Part shown: positions 1 to 9,234 of the stretch, one piece after another
How the letters are laid out: every line of letters starts with the position of its first letter
Numbering within the stretch: position 1 is the stretch's first letter
NCBI RefSeq assembly: GCF_004682015.1
Contig: NZ_SMLM01000001.1
Coordinates: 2,046,001-2,110,000, forward strand
DNA from: Ramlibacter henchirensis
GTDB taxonomy: Bacteria; Pseudomonadota; Gammaproteobacteria; Burkholderiales; Burkholderiaceae_C
Length of the DNA stretch: 64,000 nucleotides
Direction of reading: 5' to 3'
Translations under genes and position numbers: made by a program
Notes under the pieces: model-generated
Database searches by the model: none
Told to the model about the DNA's origin: nothing
What the model saw: the letters and a program-made list of their open reading frames with translations, nothing else

Positions 1-1333
1 CGCGCCGCGAGAACTCGCGCGCCGTGTTGCCGTCTCGCGTGAACAGCGACACGCCGTTGCCGTACTCGTGCGAGTTGATCAGCTGCACCGCGGCCGCGAG
101 GTCCTTGACGCGGACGCAACCGAGCACCGGGCCGAAGATCTCTTCCTTGTAGATCTTCATGTCCGGCGTGACGTTGTCGAACAGCGTGCCGCCCATCCAG
201 AAACCGTTGTCGCAGCCGGCGCCGGCCTTCGCGCCCTGGAACGACCGCCCATCCACCACCAGCTTGGCGCCCTCGTTGACGCCGTGGCCGATGTAGCCGG
301 CGATGCGCTCGTGCGCCACCTTGCTCACGATCGGCCCCATCTCGGCGTCCATCTCGGTGCCGTTCTTGATCTTCAGCTGCTGGGTCCGCTTGGCCAGCAG
401 CGGCAGGATCTTGTCGGCCGCCTCGCCCACCAGCACGCCCAGCGAGATCGCCATGCAGCGCTCGCCGGCCGAGCCGAAGGCCGAGCCGATCAGCGCATCC
501 ACCGCCTGGTCGAGGTCGGCGTCAGGCATGACCACCATGTGGTTCTTGGCGCCGCCCAGTGCCTGCACGCGCTTGCCGTGGCGCGCGCCGGTCTCGTAGA
601 TCTTCTGCGCGATGGTGGTGGACCCCACGAAGGAGATCGCCTTGACGTCCGGGTGCTCCAGCAGCGCGTCGACCGCGTCCTTGTCGCCCTGCACGACGCT
701 GAACACGCCGTCGGGGAGACCCGCTTCCTTCAGCAGCCTGGCCATCATGAGCGAAGGCGTCGGGTCCAGCGGGCTGGGCTTGAGCACGAAGCAGTTGCCC
801 GCCGCGATGGCCACCGGGTACATCCACATCGGAACCATGCAGGGGAAGTTGAACGGCGTGATGCCCGCCACCACGCCCAGCGGCTGGCGCATCGTCCAGT
901 TGTCGATGCCGGTGGAGACCTGGTCGGTGTACTGGCCCTTGAGCAACTGCGGGATGCCGCAGGCGAACTCGACGATGTCAATGCCGCGCGTGACCTCGCC
1001 CTGGGCGTCGGTGAAGACCTTGCCGTGTTCGGCGGTGATGGCGCGGGCCAGCTCGTCGCGGTGCTTGTTGAGCAGCTCCAGGAACTTGAACATCACGCGC
1101 GCGCGGCGGATCGGCGGCGTGTCGGCCCAGGCCGGGAAGGCGGCCTGCGCGCTGGCCACGGCCCTGGCGACTTCGGCGCTGCTGGCCAGTGCCACCTTGC
1201 CGGTGACCTGGCCGGTGGCGGGGTTGAAGACGTCGGCGCTGCGGCCGCTCTGGCCGGGGACCACGCGGCCGTCGATCCAGTGGTCGATCGAGGTCACGGC
1301 GCCGGCGGTGCGGGTGGAATCGGGTGCGTTCAT
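1..1333 (-). CDS. mmsA: Methylmalonate-semialdehyde dehydrogenase (CoA-acylating), C-terminus cut by window edge
   Basis: Oxidises methylmalonate semialdehyde (or malonate semialdehyde) to propionyl-CoA (or acetyl-CoA) with NAD+ and CoA, in valine and beta-alanine breakdown; cytosolic. The visible 444 residues have the aldehyde dehydrogenase fold: the FNFP substrate/cofactor loop, a GSTT nucleotide-binding turn, and the catalytic Cys at residue 293 in a GERCMA context, which is typical of this CoA-dependent subfamily. About 55-60 C-terminal residues lie outside the window. The ATG at 1333 starts at the usual N-terminus (MNAPDS). It is divergent from the MCE operon, with a 126-bp spacer in which I see no clear promoter. 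Assignment to MMSDH rather than another ALDH is well supported by the Cys context. Confidence 0.9.
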   Translation of the reverse strand, partial: MNAPDSTRTAGAVTSIDHWIDGRVVPGQSGRSADVFNPATGQVTGKVALASSAEVARAVASAQAAFPAWADTPPIRRARVMFKFLELLNKHRDELARAITAEHGKVFTDAQGEVTRGIDIVEFACGIPQLLKGQYTDQVSTGIDNWTMRQPLGVVAGITPFNFPCMVPMWMYPVAIAAGNCFVLKPSPLDPTPSLMMARLLKEAGLPDGVFSVVQGDKDAVDALLEHPDVKAISFVGSTTIAQKIYETGARHGKRVQALGGAKNHMVVMPDADLDQAVDALIGSAFGSAGERCMAISLGVLVGEAADKILPLLAKRTQQLKIKNGTEMDAEMGPIVSKVAHERIAGYIGHGVNEGAKLVVDGRSFQGAKAGAGCDNGFWMGGTLFDNVTPDMKIYKEEIFGPVLGCVRVKDLAAAVQLINSHEYGNGVSLFTRDGNTAREFSRR

Positions 1334-1459
1334 GGTCGTTCTGGAGCGGGGTCTCGGAACCTGCCAGTCTACGGCGGCGCCGGAAGGGCCGCCATTCGGC
1401 CCCGGCGCAGCCCCGTTCCAAGAGGGACTGCCTTAGCATTGCAAGTTCCCAAGTAACTC

Positions 1460-2578
1460 ATGCAGGAAGCCACGACGCCCCGCCTCGAAACCCCCGCCGG
1501 GGGCGGCGCGAAGGCGAGGGTGCTGGGCCAGTGGACGGCCGCGCAGTTCGCCCGGCCGGGCCTGCTCGAGCAATTGCGCAAGAGCCTGGCGCGCTTCGGC
1601 CCAGGCGCCGCCTGGGACCTGCGCGGGGCCGAACAGCTGGATCACGTCGGCGCCCAGCTGCTCTGGGACCACTGGGGCGGCCGGCGGCCGCCCCAGTTGC
1701 AGCTGTTGCCGGCGCACAGCGCGGTGCTGCAGCGCGTCGAGCAGTTCGCCGCCGCACCGCCGCGGCGCGAGCGGCGCGACTGGCGCGGCCGCTATCTCGC
1801 GCTGGGCGAAGCGGTGCTGGAGAAAACCAACCAGCTGCGCGGTTTCGTGCGGCTGACCGGCCAGCTGGCGATCGACGCCCTGCGGCTTGCGCGCGCGCCG
1901 CACGAAGGTCCCTGGCGCGATTTCTCCGGCCACCTGTACCACATCGGCGCGACGGCCTTGCCCATCACGGCGCTGGTCGGCTTCCTGATCGGCGTGGTGC
2001 TCGCCTACCTGACCGCCAAGCAGTTGCGCCAGTTCGGCGCCGACGCGTACATCGTCAACATCCTCGGTGTCGCGCTCATCCGCGAGCTGGGGCCGATGCT
2101 GGCGGCCATCCTGGTGGCGGGCCGCTCGGGGTCGTCGATCACCGCGCAGATCGGCGTGATGCGCGTGACCGATGAGCTCGACGCGATGAGCGTGATGGGC
2201 ATCTCGCACAGCTTCCGGCTGGTGCTGCCGCGCGCGATGGCGCTCGCCATCGCCATGCCGCTCGTGAGCGTGTGGACGACGCTGTCCGCCTTGGCCGGCG
2301 GCATGCTGGCCGCCGACGTCTCGCTGGGCATCACGCCCACGTACTTCCTGAACGCACTGCCCGAGGCGGTGCAGCTCGGCAACCTGGTGCTGGCCACTTC
2401 GAAGTCGGTGGTGTTCGGCCTCTTGATTGCGTTGATCGGCTGCCACTACGGCCTGCAGGTCGAGCCCAACACCCAGAGCCTCGGGCGGGGCACCACCGCC
2501 TCGGTGGTCACGTCGATCACGGTCGTGATCCTGGTCGACGCCCTGTTCGCGGTGGCCTTCCAGGAGGTGGGCTTCTGA
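1460..2578 (+). CDS. mlaE: MlaE-family ABC permease with N-terminal STAS-like domain
   Basis: Inner-membrane permease of an MCE-type lipid (phospholipid) ABC transporter. Residues about 15-115 form a soluble STAS-like region resembling MlaB, which in E. coli is a separate protein. The MlaE permease domain spans about 155-372, with several hydrophobic helices and the conserved ELGPMLAAILVAGR segment. It starts the operon permease-ATPase-MCE-lipoprotein, and its TGA overlaps the ATG of the ATPase gene. The ATG at 1460 is not preceded by a good Shine-Dalgarno sequence. The canonical Mla system may be encoded elsewhere, so this could be a paralogous MCE system and the symbol is used in the family sense. 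Confidence 0.88.
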   Translation: MQEATTPRLETPAGGGAKARVLGQWTAAQFARPGLLEQLRKSLARFGPGAAWDLRGAEQLDHVGAQLLWDHWGGRRPPQLQLLPAHSAVLQRVEQFAAAPPRRERRDWRGRYLALGEAVLEKTNQLRGFVRLTGQLAIDALRLARAPHEGPWRDFSGHLYHIGATALPITALVGFLIGVVLAYLTAKQLRQFGADAYIVNILGVALIRELGPMLAAILVAGRSGSSITAQIGVMRVTDELDAMSVMGISHSFRLVLPRAMALAIAMPLVSVWTTLSALAGGMLAADVSLGITPTYFLNALPEAVQLGNLVLATSKSVVFGLLIALIGCHYGLQVEPNTQSLGRGTTASVVTSITVVILVDALFAVAFQEVGF

Positions 2579-3393
2579 TGGCGCCCGTGCCGGTGCTGCC
2601 CGAGGAGGGTCAGCCCATGGTGGAGATCCGCGGCCTTCGCACCGAGTTCGAGCTGCCGGGCCGCCGTTTCGTCGTCCACGACAACCTGGATTTCACCGTG
2701 CACCGCGGCGAGGTGGTGTCGCTGGTGGGAGGCTCGGGCACGGGCAAGACGGTGCTGCTGCGGCAGATCCTGGGCCTGGAGCGGCCCGCCGCGGGCGAGA
2801 TCCGGGTGCTCGGACGCCCGGTCGAGCAGCTGGGCCGTCGAGGCGCCGCCAGCCGCATCGGCATGCTGTTCCAGCACGGCGCGCTGTTCTCCGCGTTCAC
2901 CGTGCTGGAGAACGTCGCGTTCCCGCTCATGGAACTGCGCACGCTGCCCCGGCCGCTGGTGCGCGAGGCCGCGATGGTCAAGCTGCAGATGGTGGGCCTC
3001 CAGCCCGAGGACGCGTCCAAGATGCCGGCCGACCTCTCCGGCGGCATGATCAAGCGGGTGGCGCTGGCGCGCGCTCTGATCATGGACCCGCCGCTGCTGC
3101 TGCTGGATGAACCGACGGCGGGCCTCGACCCGGAGAGTTCCGACGGCTTCGTCACGCTGCTGCGCGCGCTTCACCGCGACCTGGCATTGACCGTGATCAT
3201 GGTGACCCACGATCTCGATACGCTCTTCGAGCTGTCCACTCGCATCGCGGTGCTGGCCGACCGCAAGGTGATCGTGAGCGGCCGGCCGAAGGAAGTGATC
3301 GCGTTCCAGCATCCGTTTGTGCATGATTTCTTCCTTGGGCAGCGCGGGCAGCGCGCCATGGAACTTCTGCGCGAGCACCCGTTCGCCGTCTAG
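2578..3393 (+). CDS. mlaF: MlaF-like ABC transporter ATP-binding protein
   Basis: Cytoplasmic ATPase that powers the MCE lipid transporter. The 271-residue protein has Walker A (GGSGTGKT, residues 51-58), the LSGGM signature, Walker B plus D-loop (LLLLDEPTAGLD) and an H-loop (VTHDLD). The ATG at 2578 overlaps the permease stop in a TGATG arrangement, indicating translational coupling. A second in-frame Met at residue 14 (MVEIRGL) is an alternative start closer to that of other family members. It is followed after 13 bp by the MCE gene. Confidence 0.9.
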   Translation: MAPVPVLPEEGQPMVEIRGLRTEFELPGRRFVVHDNLDFTVHRGEVVSLVGGSGTGKTVLLRQILGLERPAAGEIRVLGRPVEQLGRRGAASRIGMLFQHGALFSAFTVLENVAFPLMELRTLPRPLVREAAMVKLQMVGLQPEDASKMPADLSGGMIKRVALARALIMDPPLLLLDEPTAGLDPESSDGFVTLLRALHRDLALTVIMVTHDLDTLFELSTRIAVLADRKVIVSGRPKEVIAFQHPFVHDFFLGQRGQRAMELLREHPFAV

Positions 3394-3406
3394 GAGCCGA
3401 ACCGCT

Positions 3407-4384
3407 ATGGAAAACAGAGCCCACGCCCTCGCCGCCGGCCTCTTCGTCCTGGCCCTGGCCGCCCTGCTGCTGCTGCTGGGGGCCTGGCTGACCCGCGAAG
3501 GCGGCGAGCGCCACGCGTACGAGATCTCGACCCGCGAGTCGGTCACCGGCCTGCAGGAGCAGGCGCCGGTGCGCTATCGCGGGGTCGACGTCGGCAAGGT
3601 CACCGCCATCGGCTTCGATGCGAAGAACCAGGGCAACGTGCTGGTGCGGATGAACATCGAGGAAGGCACGCCGATCACGCGCGAGACCTTCGCGACGCTC
3701 TCGTTTCAGGGCGTCACGGGCCTGGCGTTCGTGCAGCTGGACGACAGCGGCCAGCCTTCTGCGCTGCTCGAGCCGAACGACGAAGTGCCGCCGCGCATCC
3801 CCTTGCGCCCGGGGCTGCTGGCGAAGCTTGCATCGCGCGGCGAAGCGATCCTCGACCAGGTCGAGCAGATCACCACGCGGGTCAACCGCATCGTGTCCGA
3901 GACCAACGAGAAGAAGGTGGCCAGCACGCTGGACAGCGTGACCCAGGCCGCCGCCAGCATCACCGCCTTGAGCAAGAACCTGGACGCGACGCTCACGGCG
4001 CAGTTCGGCCCGCAGCGGGTCGACATCCCGTCGCTGGTGCGCCGCAGCGACGCCGCGCTTGCATCCTTGCGCGAAACGTCGGACGCGGCCCGCTCCACGT
4101 TCGCGGAGATCAACCGCACGGCGCAACGGCTCAATGCGCAGAACGGGCCGATGGACCGGCTGGCCGAAGGCACGGAAGCGCTGTCGCGCGCGGCCGATTC
4201 CTTCAACACCGCCACGCTGCCGCGCCTGAACCAGGTGAGCGACGACACGTCGCGCGCGGTGCGCCAGCTCAGCCGCACGGTGAACGCCATCAACGACAAC
4301 CCGCAGTCCCTGATCTTCGGCACGGGCCGCATCGACCCCGGCCCGGGCGAGCAGGGCTTCACGGCCCCGGGAGGCAGCCGATGA
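3407..4384 (+). CDS. mlaD: MCE (MlaD-like) substrate-binding protein
   Basis: Periplasmic lipid-binding component anchored in the inner membrane. Residues about 7-27 form one transmembrane helix, followed by an MCE domain at roughly 38-115 (YRGVDVGKV is the recognisable strand-loop), then about 200 residues of predicted helical, coiled-coil-prone sequence. At 325 residues it is longer than E. coli MlaD (about 183) and resembles the MCE proteins that pair with an auxiliary lipoprotein rather than MlaC. The stop overlaps the ATG of the lipoprotein gene (ATGA). Confidence 0.88.
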   Translation: MENRAHALAAGLFVLALAALLLLLGAWLTREGGERHAYEISTRESVTGLQEQAPVRYRGVDVGKVTAIGFDAKNQGNVLVRMNIEEGTPITRETFATLSFQGVTGLAFVQLDDSGQPSALLEPNDEVPPRIPLRPGLLAKLASRGEAILDQVEQITTRVNRIVSETNEKKVASTLDSVTQAAASITALSKNLDATLTAQFGPQRVDIPSLVRRSDAALASLRETSDAARSTFAEINRTAQRLNAQNGPMDRLAEGTEALSRAADSFNTATLPRLNQVSDDTSRAVRQLSRTVNAINDNPQSLIFGTGRIDPGPGEQGFTAPGGSR

Positions 4385-5028
4385 GCCGCTTCTTGCGCGG
4401 CGCGGCCACGGTGCTGTCGATGGCCGTGCTGGCCGGCTGCGCCAACATCGTCGACCGCCCGGTGCGCCCCTCATTGTTCGACATGGGCCCGCTGCCGCCG
4501 ATCACGCCCCCGATCGAGCGGCCGGGCCCGCGCATCGCGCTGGTGGTGCCGGAGATCGAGGCCTCGGGTGCGCTGGAAGGCTCCGCGGTGCTGTACCGGC
4601 TCGCGTACGCGGACGACCACCAGCTGCGCGCCTATTCGCAATCGCGCTGGAGCGCGCCGCCCCCGCAGCTGGTGCGCCAGCGCCTGCGCCAGCAGCTCGG
4701 GCGCGAGCGTCCGGTGCTCAACCTCGACGAAAGCGCCACGCTCACCCGCGAAACCGGGCAGGCGCTCTACCTGCTGCGCATGGAGCTCGAAGAGTTCGCC
4801 CATGTGTTCGACTCGCCCACCAACAGCCGCGGCGTCATCCGCCTGCGCGCCACGCTTCTCGCCAGCACCCCCGGCGGCGAGCGCCTGCTGGGGCAGCGCA
4901 GCATCGCGGTGCAGGGCGTGGCACCGACGCAGGACGCCTCGGGCGGCGTGCGGGCGCTGACCGAAGCCACGGATGCGGCGGCCGCGGACATCAGCCAATG
5001 GCTGCTGCAGTCGCGCGTTGCTCCGTGA
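4381..5028 (+). CDS. ABC-type transport auxiliary lipoprotein (PqiC/ABC_trans_aux type)
   Basis: Predicted outer-membrane lipoprotein that works with the upstream MCE transporter. The N-terminus is a signal peptide ending in a lipobox (VLAGC, Cys at residue 20). The rest matches the ABC_trans_aux pattern: a strand region around IALVVPEIEASGAL, then RWSAPPPQLVRQRL, and a tail with helices near EATDAAAADISQWL. It is the last gene of the MCE operon. Its presence, and the absence of an mlaC or mlaA gene here, suggests the PqiABC-like architecture in which this lipoprotein receives or docks the MCE protein; that role is inferred. Confidence 0.82.
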   Translation: MSRFLRGAATVLSMAVLAGCANIVDRPVRPSLFDMGPLPPITPPIERPGPRIALVVPEIEASGALEGSAVLYRLAYADDHQLRAYSQSRWSAPPPQLVRQRLRQQLGRERPVLNLDESATLTRETGQALYLLRMELEEFAHVFDSPTNSRGVIRLRATLLASTPGGERLLGQRSIAVQGVAPTQDASGGVRALTEATDAAAADISQWLLQSRVAP

Positions 5029-5104
5029 GCGCTGTCGCGGCGTTCAGCCCGCGAGCGCCGGGAACAGCACTTCCACGGCGAGCGCCGCGAGACGGCCCGC
5101 GCTC

Positions 5105-5584
5105 TCAGGTCGAGGCGGGCGCGGCGGGCGCGGCGGGCGTGCGGCGCTTGAACATGCCGTAGCCTTCCATGTGCAGCACCTGCTCGCCGCGCTGGTTGAA
5201 CATCTCCCAGACGGCCCGCACCAGGCCGATCTCGGGCCGGCTGTTGAGCGGCCGCGATTCCAGCGTGCGGTGCTTGAGCGTCAGCGTGTCGCCCGGGTAG
5301 ACCGGCTTCATCCAGCGGATGTTCTCCAGCCCGGGCGAGCCCATGCTGCTGGATTCACGCAGGAAGTTGTCGACGGTCAGCCGCATGGCCATCGAGCAGG
5401 TGTGCCAGCCGCTGGCGCACAGGCCGCCGAACACCGATCGGCGGCCCGCCTCTTCATCCAGGTGGAACGGCTGCGGATCGAACTTGGCGGCGAAGTCGCG
5501 GATCTCCTGCGCCGTGGGCGTGATGCTGCCGAGATCGCGCACGCTGCCCGGCTGCAGGTCTTCCCAGTACCAGCGGATCGCCAT
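5105..5584 (-). CDS. MaoC-family (R)-hydratase/dehydratase
   Basis: Single hot-dog-fold protein of 159 residues in the MaoC dehydratase family, whose members hydrate or dehydrate enoyl-CoA thioesters. The sequence has the hydratase-2-like motif FDPQPFHLDEEAG with Asp and His expected in the active site, then GLCASGWHT. The ATG at 5584 overlaps the TGA of the upstream SDR gene (TGATG on the minus strand), so the two are translationally coupled; a GTG one codon earlier is less likely. With the SDR it could form a reductase-dehydratase pair of fatty-acid or CoA-ester metabolism, but the substrate is unknown. Confidence 0.82.
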   Translation of the reverse strand: MAIRWYWEDLQPGSVRDLGSITPTAQEIRDFAAKFDPQPFHLDEEAGRRSVFGGLCASGWHTCSMAMRLTVDNFLRESSSMGSPGLENIRWMKPVYPGDTLTLKHRTLESRPLNSRPEIGLVRAVWEMFNQRGEQVLHMEGYGMFKRRTPAAPAAPAST

Positions 5585-6330
5585 CACCGCCCTCCCGACA
5601 CGTCGAGCAGGCTCATGGTCGTGTAGCTCGCTTCGGGCGAGAGCAGCCAGACGATCGCTTGCGCCACTTCGTCGGCGGTGCCTCCGCGCTGCATGGGGAC
5701 GTGGTGCGCGAGCTGCTTCACGCGGTCGGGGATGCCGCCCGAAGCATGGATGTCGGTCTCGATGAGGCCCGGCCGCACGGCGTTCACGCGGATGCCTTCC
5801 GCGGCCACTTCCTTGGCCAGGCCCAGCGTGAACGCATCGATGGCGCCCTTGGCCGCGGCGTAGTCCACGTACTGCGCGGGCGAACCCAGCCGCGACGCCG
5901 CGCTGGAGACGTTGACGATCGCGCCGCCGCTTCCGCCGTGCCGTGTGCTCATCCTGCGGACCGCCTCGCGTGCGCAGAGAATCGAGCCGATCACGTTGAT
6001 GCCGAACATGCGCTGGAGGCGCTCGCCGCTCATCTCGTCGACGCGCGCGGCGACGTCGACGACGCCGGCGTTGTTCACGAGATCCGTCAGCCGGCCGAGC
6101 TGCGAATCGACCTGCTCGAACATGCGCACGACCTGGCGCTCATCGGCGACGTCGGCCTGCACCGCGGTCGCGCGGCGGCCGGCGGCTTTCACCGCTTCCA
6201 CCACCTGTTGCGCTGCTTCTTCGTTCGCCGTGTAGTTGACCGCGACCGACCAGCCCCGCGCCGCCGCGAGCCGTGCCGTCGCCGCGCCGATGCCCCGGCT
6301 CGCACCCGTGATCAGGACCACCCGTTCCAC
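5584..6330 (-). CDS. Short-chain dehydrogenase/reductase, FabG-like
   Basis: NAD(P)-dependent oxidoreductase with a Rossmann fold. It has the TGASRGIG cofactor loop near the N-terminus, NNAG, a catalytic Ser in NVSSAAS and the YAAAK catalytic motif. The C-terminal LLSPEASYTT segment is typical of the FabG-like group. I chose the GTG at 6330 because an AAGGAGG sequence at 6342-6336 sits 5 nt upstream; the GTG at 6336 would overlap that ribosome-binding site. The first gene of a two-gene leftward unit with the MaoC hydratase. Substrate not determinable from sequence. Confidence 0.85.
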   Translation of the reverse strand: MERVVLITGASRGIGAATARLAAARGWSVAVNYTANEEAAQQVVEAVKAAGRRATAVQADVADERQVVRMFEQVDSQLGRLTDLVNNAGVVDVAARVDEMSGERLQRMFGINVIGSILCAREAVRRMSTRHGGSGGAIVNVSSAASRLGSPAQYVDYAAAKGAIDAFTLGLAKEVAAEGIRVNAVRPGLIETDIHASGGIPDRVKQLAHHVPMQRGGTADEVAQAIVWLLSPEASYTTMSLLDVSGGR

Positions 6331-6394
6331 CTGCACCTCCTTGCCGCTGGACGACTACGATAACGGCCGATTAGAACAAAGGACAGGAGACTCC

Positions 6395-7000
6395 ATGGCG
6401 GCCGCCATCGACTACTACTTCACCGCGCAGAGCCCGTGGACCTACCTCGGCCACGATCGTTTCGTGCGCATGGCGCGCGAGGCCGGCGCGCAGGTGCGGG
6501 TGCGGCCGGCCGACTACGGCAAGGTTTTTCCCGTCAGCGGCGGCTTGCCGCTGCCCAAGCGCGCGCCGCAGCGGCAGGCCTACCGGCTGGTCGAGCTCAG
6601 GCGCTTCTCGCAATTCCTGGACATTCCGTTGAACGTGCAGCCGAAGCATTTCCCGGTGGCCGCCGACGATGCCAATCGCCTGATCGCCGCGGTGGAAGGC
6701 GCGGATGGTGCGGATGCAGCGTTCAAGCTCTGTGGCGCAGTCTTCGGCGCGGTGTGGCGGCAGGAGCGCGACATCGCCAGCGCGCAGGTGCTGGGCGAAC
6801 TGCTCGCCGAATGCGGCCTGCCGGCCGCGCGGCTGGAGCAGAGCCGCGACGCGAGCGTGCAGCAGACCTACGAGGCGAACACGCAGGCCGCGATTGACGC
6901 CGGCGTCTTCGGTGCGCCAAGCTACGTGGTCCACGGCGAGATCTTCTGGGGCCAGGACCGCCTGGACTTCCTCGAGCGCAAGCTGCGGTCTATCAACTGA
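6395..7000 (+). CDS. 2-Hydroxychromene-2-carboxylate isomerase family protein (DsbA-like fold)
   Basis: A 201-residue thioredoxin-fold protein of the kappa-GST/HCCA-isomerase family. The N-terminal DYYFTAQSPWTYLG carries the conserved Ser used for glutathione contact, and VFGAPSYVVHGEIFWGQDRLDFLE near the C-terminus is the family hallmark. Characterised relatives isomerise 2-hydroxychromene-2-carboxylate in naphthalene degradation with glutathione. GGAG-like sequence (AGGAGA, 6385-6390) precedes the ATG at 6395. It is followed 14 bp later by a dienelactone-hydrolase gene in the same direction. Actual substrate here is unknown. Confidence 0.85.
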   Translation: MAAAIDYYFTAQSPWTYLGHDRFVRMAREAGAQVRVRPADYGKVFPVSGGLPLPKRAPQRQAYRLVELRRFSQFLDIPLNVQPKHFPVAADDANRLIAAVEGADGADAAFKLCGAVFGAVWRQERDIASAQVLGELLAECGLPAARLEQSRDASVQQTYEANTQAAIDAGVFGAPSYVVHGEIFWGQDRLDFLERKLRSIN

Positions 7001-7014
7001 CAAGGAGACAAGGA

Positions 7015-7701
7015 ATGGGTGCTTTCGTGGACCTGAAGGCCGCCGATGGCTTCGTTTTCCCGGCGTATGTGGCGCAGCCCGCGGCCAAGGCCAAGGGTGC
7101 AGTCGTGGTGCTGCAGGAGATCTTCGGCGTCAACTCCCACATCCGTTCGGTGGCCGACGGCTACGCGAAGGAGGGCTACCTCGCGGTGGCGCCTTCCACC
7201 TTCCACCGGCTCAAGCCGGGCGTGGAGCTGGGCTATTCGGAAGATGACATGGGCGCCGGCCGCGCGCTCAAGGCCGCGGCGGAAGCGCTGCCCGCGCCAG
7301 GCGTGATGCAGGACATCCAGGCCGCCATCCAGCATGCCGCGCAGGCGGGCAAGGTCGGCATCGTCGGCTACTGCTGGGGCGGCCTGCTGTCCTGGCGCGC
7401 GGCCTGCACGCTGGACGGCCTGTCGGCCGCGGTCTGCTACTACGGCGGCGGCATGACCACGCCGGACGAGTCCGCGCGGCGGCCCAAGGTGCCGGTGCTC
7501 GCGCACTTCGGCGAACGGGACCACTTCATTCCGCTGGTGGGCGTGGAGGCTTTCCGCAAGGCGCATCCCGAAGTCGAGGTCCACGTCTACGCGGCGGACC
7601 ACGGCTTCAACTGCGACCAGCGGGGCTCGTGGAACGAGCCCGCGGCAAAGCAGGCGCGCGAGCGTTCGCTGGCGTTCTTCGCCCAGCACCTTGCCGGCTG
7701 A
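7015..7701 (+). CDS. Dienelactone hydrolase family protein
   Basis: Cytosolic alpha/beta hydrolase of 228 residues. The predicted catalytic triad is visible: Cys120 in the nucleophile elbow GYCWGG, Asp169 in GERDH, and His196 in AADHGF. This Cys-Asp-His triad is characteristic of dienelactone hydrolases (carboxymethylenebutenolidase). A clear ribosome-binding site (AAGGAGACAAGGA) precedes the ATG at 7015. It lies in a short rightward run with an HCCA-isomerase-like gene, an amidohydrolase and a GST, which is compatible with aromatic-compound catabolism, but no ring-cleavage gene is present. Confidence 0.88.
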   Translation: MGAFVDLKAADGFVFPAYVAQPAAKAKGAVVVLQEIFGVNSHIRSVADGYAKEGYLAVAPSTFHRLKPGVELGYSEDDMGAGRALKAAAEALPAPGVMQDIQAAIQHAAQAGKVGIVGYCWGGLLSWRAACTLDGLSAAVCYYGGGMTTPDESARRPKVPVLAHFGERDHFIPLVGVEAFRKAHPEVEVHVYAADHGFNCDQRGSWNEPAAKQARERSLAFFAQHLAG

Positions 7702-7702
7702 C

Positions 7703-8587
7703 GTGCGGCGCCTGTTCGCGAGAACGACGGCGCTGGCGGCGCTCGCACTTTCCGCCGCCTGGGCGCTAGCGGCCGACTACACCGGACCGCTGTTCGACGC
7801 GCACCTGCACTACAACGAAGAGGCGGCGCAGGGTCCGCACCCGCTGGGCGACGTGCTCGCGCGCATGCAGCGCAACGGCGTGCGCGGCATCATCGCCAAC
7901 TCGCGGCCGAACGACGGCACGCATGCGCTGGCCGGCTCGGCCCAGACGCGTGCGGCGGGCGTGACGGTCGTGCCCTTCGTACGCCTGTACCGCAACCGCG
8001 AGGATTACGGCAACTGGTTCCGCGATGAGAGCATCTACACGATGGTGCAGAGCGAGCTGGCGCGCGGCACCGGCTCCGGGCCGTTCCGCGGCATCGGCGA
8101 GTTCCACCTGTACGACAGCGCCAATGCCGACGGCCCGGTCGCGCGCAAGCTGATGCAGCTCGCGGAGGAGCGGCAGCTGGCGGTGCTCGCGCACATCGAC
8201 GACAAGGCGGTGGACCTGCTGATGGCGCACACCGCGTCGCGGGGTCAGCGCGTGCGGCTGATCTGGGCACACACGGGCATCGGCGGCGCGCCGGTGGCGC
8301 GGGTCGACGAGCTGATGGCCAGGTACCCGCTGCTGGTGGGTGAGCTGTCCTACCGGCCGGGGCTCACCTGCGAGTCGGGCAAGCTCTGCCCCGATTGGCG
8401 CCGGCTCCTGCTGAAGTACCCGGACCGCTTCGTCATCGGCTCGGACACTTGGATCAACCAGCGCTGGCAGTACTACGACCAGCTCATGGCCGCCTACCGC
8501 ACCTGGCTCGGCGACCTGCCCGCGGACGTCGCCCGCAAGCTGGCGTGGGCCAACGCGGCGGGCCTGTTCGGGCTGCAGCAGCCATGA
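7703..8587 (+). CDS. Exported amidohydrolase-like (TIM-barrel metal hydrolase) protein
   Basis: Predicted secreted or periplasmic protein. After a hydrophobic signal-like N-terminus ([21 protein letters not shown]) comes DAHLHYNE, the HxH metal-binding motif that opens an amidohydrolase barrel. Further His/Asp candidates follow in [14 protein letters not shown] and the terminal GSDTW. I chose the GTG at 7703, just after the TGA of the preceding gene; a TTG at 7691 is the alternative and neither has a good ribosome-binding site. The stop overlaps the ATG of the GST gene (ATGA). Substrate unknown. Confidence 0.75.
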   Translation: MRRLFARTTALAALALSAAWALAADYTGPLFDAHLHYNEEAAQGPHPLGDVLARMQRNGVRGIIANSRPNDGTHALAGSAQTRAAGVTVVPFVRLYRNREDYGNWFRDESIYTMVQSELARGTGSGPFRGIGEFHLYDSANADGPVARKLMQLAEERQLAVLAHIDDKAVDLLMAHTASRGQRVRLIWAHTGIGGAPVARVDELMARYPLLVGELSYRPGLTCESGKLCPDWRRLLLKYPDRFVIGSDTWINQRWQYYDQLMAAYRTWLGDLPADVARKLAWANAAGLFGLQQP

Positions 8588-9234
8588 TCCGGCTGCACCA
8601 TTACCCGGCCACCGCGGCCATGGTGCCGCACATCGTGCTGGAGGAGATCGGCGTTCCGTACGAGCGCGTGCACGTCGACCGGATGGCCGATGCGCACAAG
8701 CAGCCGGACTACCTGCGTCTCAACCCGAATGGCTTGATCCCGGTGCTGGTGGAAGGCGATCTCGTGCTGTACGAGACGGCGGCGATCGTGCTGCACCTGT
8801 GCGATTCGCATCCGCAGTCGCGGCTTGCGCCGCCTGTTGGAAGCACCGAGCGCAGCCACTTCTACAAGTGGCTCGCATGGCTCACCAACACGCTGCAGGC
8901 GACGCTGATCGTCTACTTCTATCCGGAACGCTGGGTCGACGAAGGCAACGCAGCCGGCGCGGCGCAGGTGCGGCGGCGTGCGAAGGAAAGGATCTGGACC
9001 CTGCTCGACCAGCTCGATGCCGAACTGGCGCGCAGCGGCGGGCCTTGGTTCATGGGCGAGCACTACACGGCACTCGATGCCTATGTGTTCACGCTGTGCC
9101 GCTGGACGCGCAACTTCGACAGCGGCCGCGCACGGGAGCGCGCGTACCTGGGTCCTTACCTCCTGAGGATGCTCGAGCGGCCGGCGGTGCGTCGCGTCCT
9201 CGACAACGAAGGCCTGCAGCCGCCTTACGTCTGA
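8584..9234 (+). CDS. Glutathione S-transferase family protein
   Basis: A 216-residue two-domain GST. The thioredoxin-like N-terminal domain runs to about residue 80, with the cis-Pro loop LIPVL and the glutathione-contacting YETAAI segment. A helical C-terminal domain follows. It would conjugate glutathione to electrophiles or act as a glutathione-dependent isomerase. The ATG at 8584 overlaps the stop of the amidohydrolase gene. Its 3' end overlaps the convergent DUF72 gene by 10 bp. Confidence 0.87.
   Translation: MIRLHHYPATAAMVPHIVLEEIGVPYERVHVDRMADAHKQPDYLRLNPNGLIPVLVEGDLVLYETAAIVLHLCDSHPQSRLAPPVGSTERSHFYKWLAWLTNTLQATLIVYFYPERWVDEGNAAGAAQVRRRAKERIWTLLDQLDAELARSGGPWFMGEHYTALDAYVFTLCRWTRNFDSGRARERAYLGPYLLRMLERPAVRRVLDNEGLQPPYV

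Noticed and set aside
1..1333. mmsA as a truncated pseudogene
   Set aside because: It is cut only by the window edge; the visible part is intact with the catalytic Cys in place.
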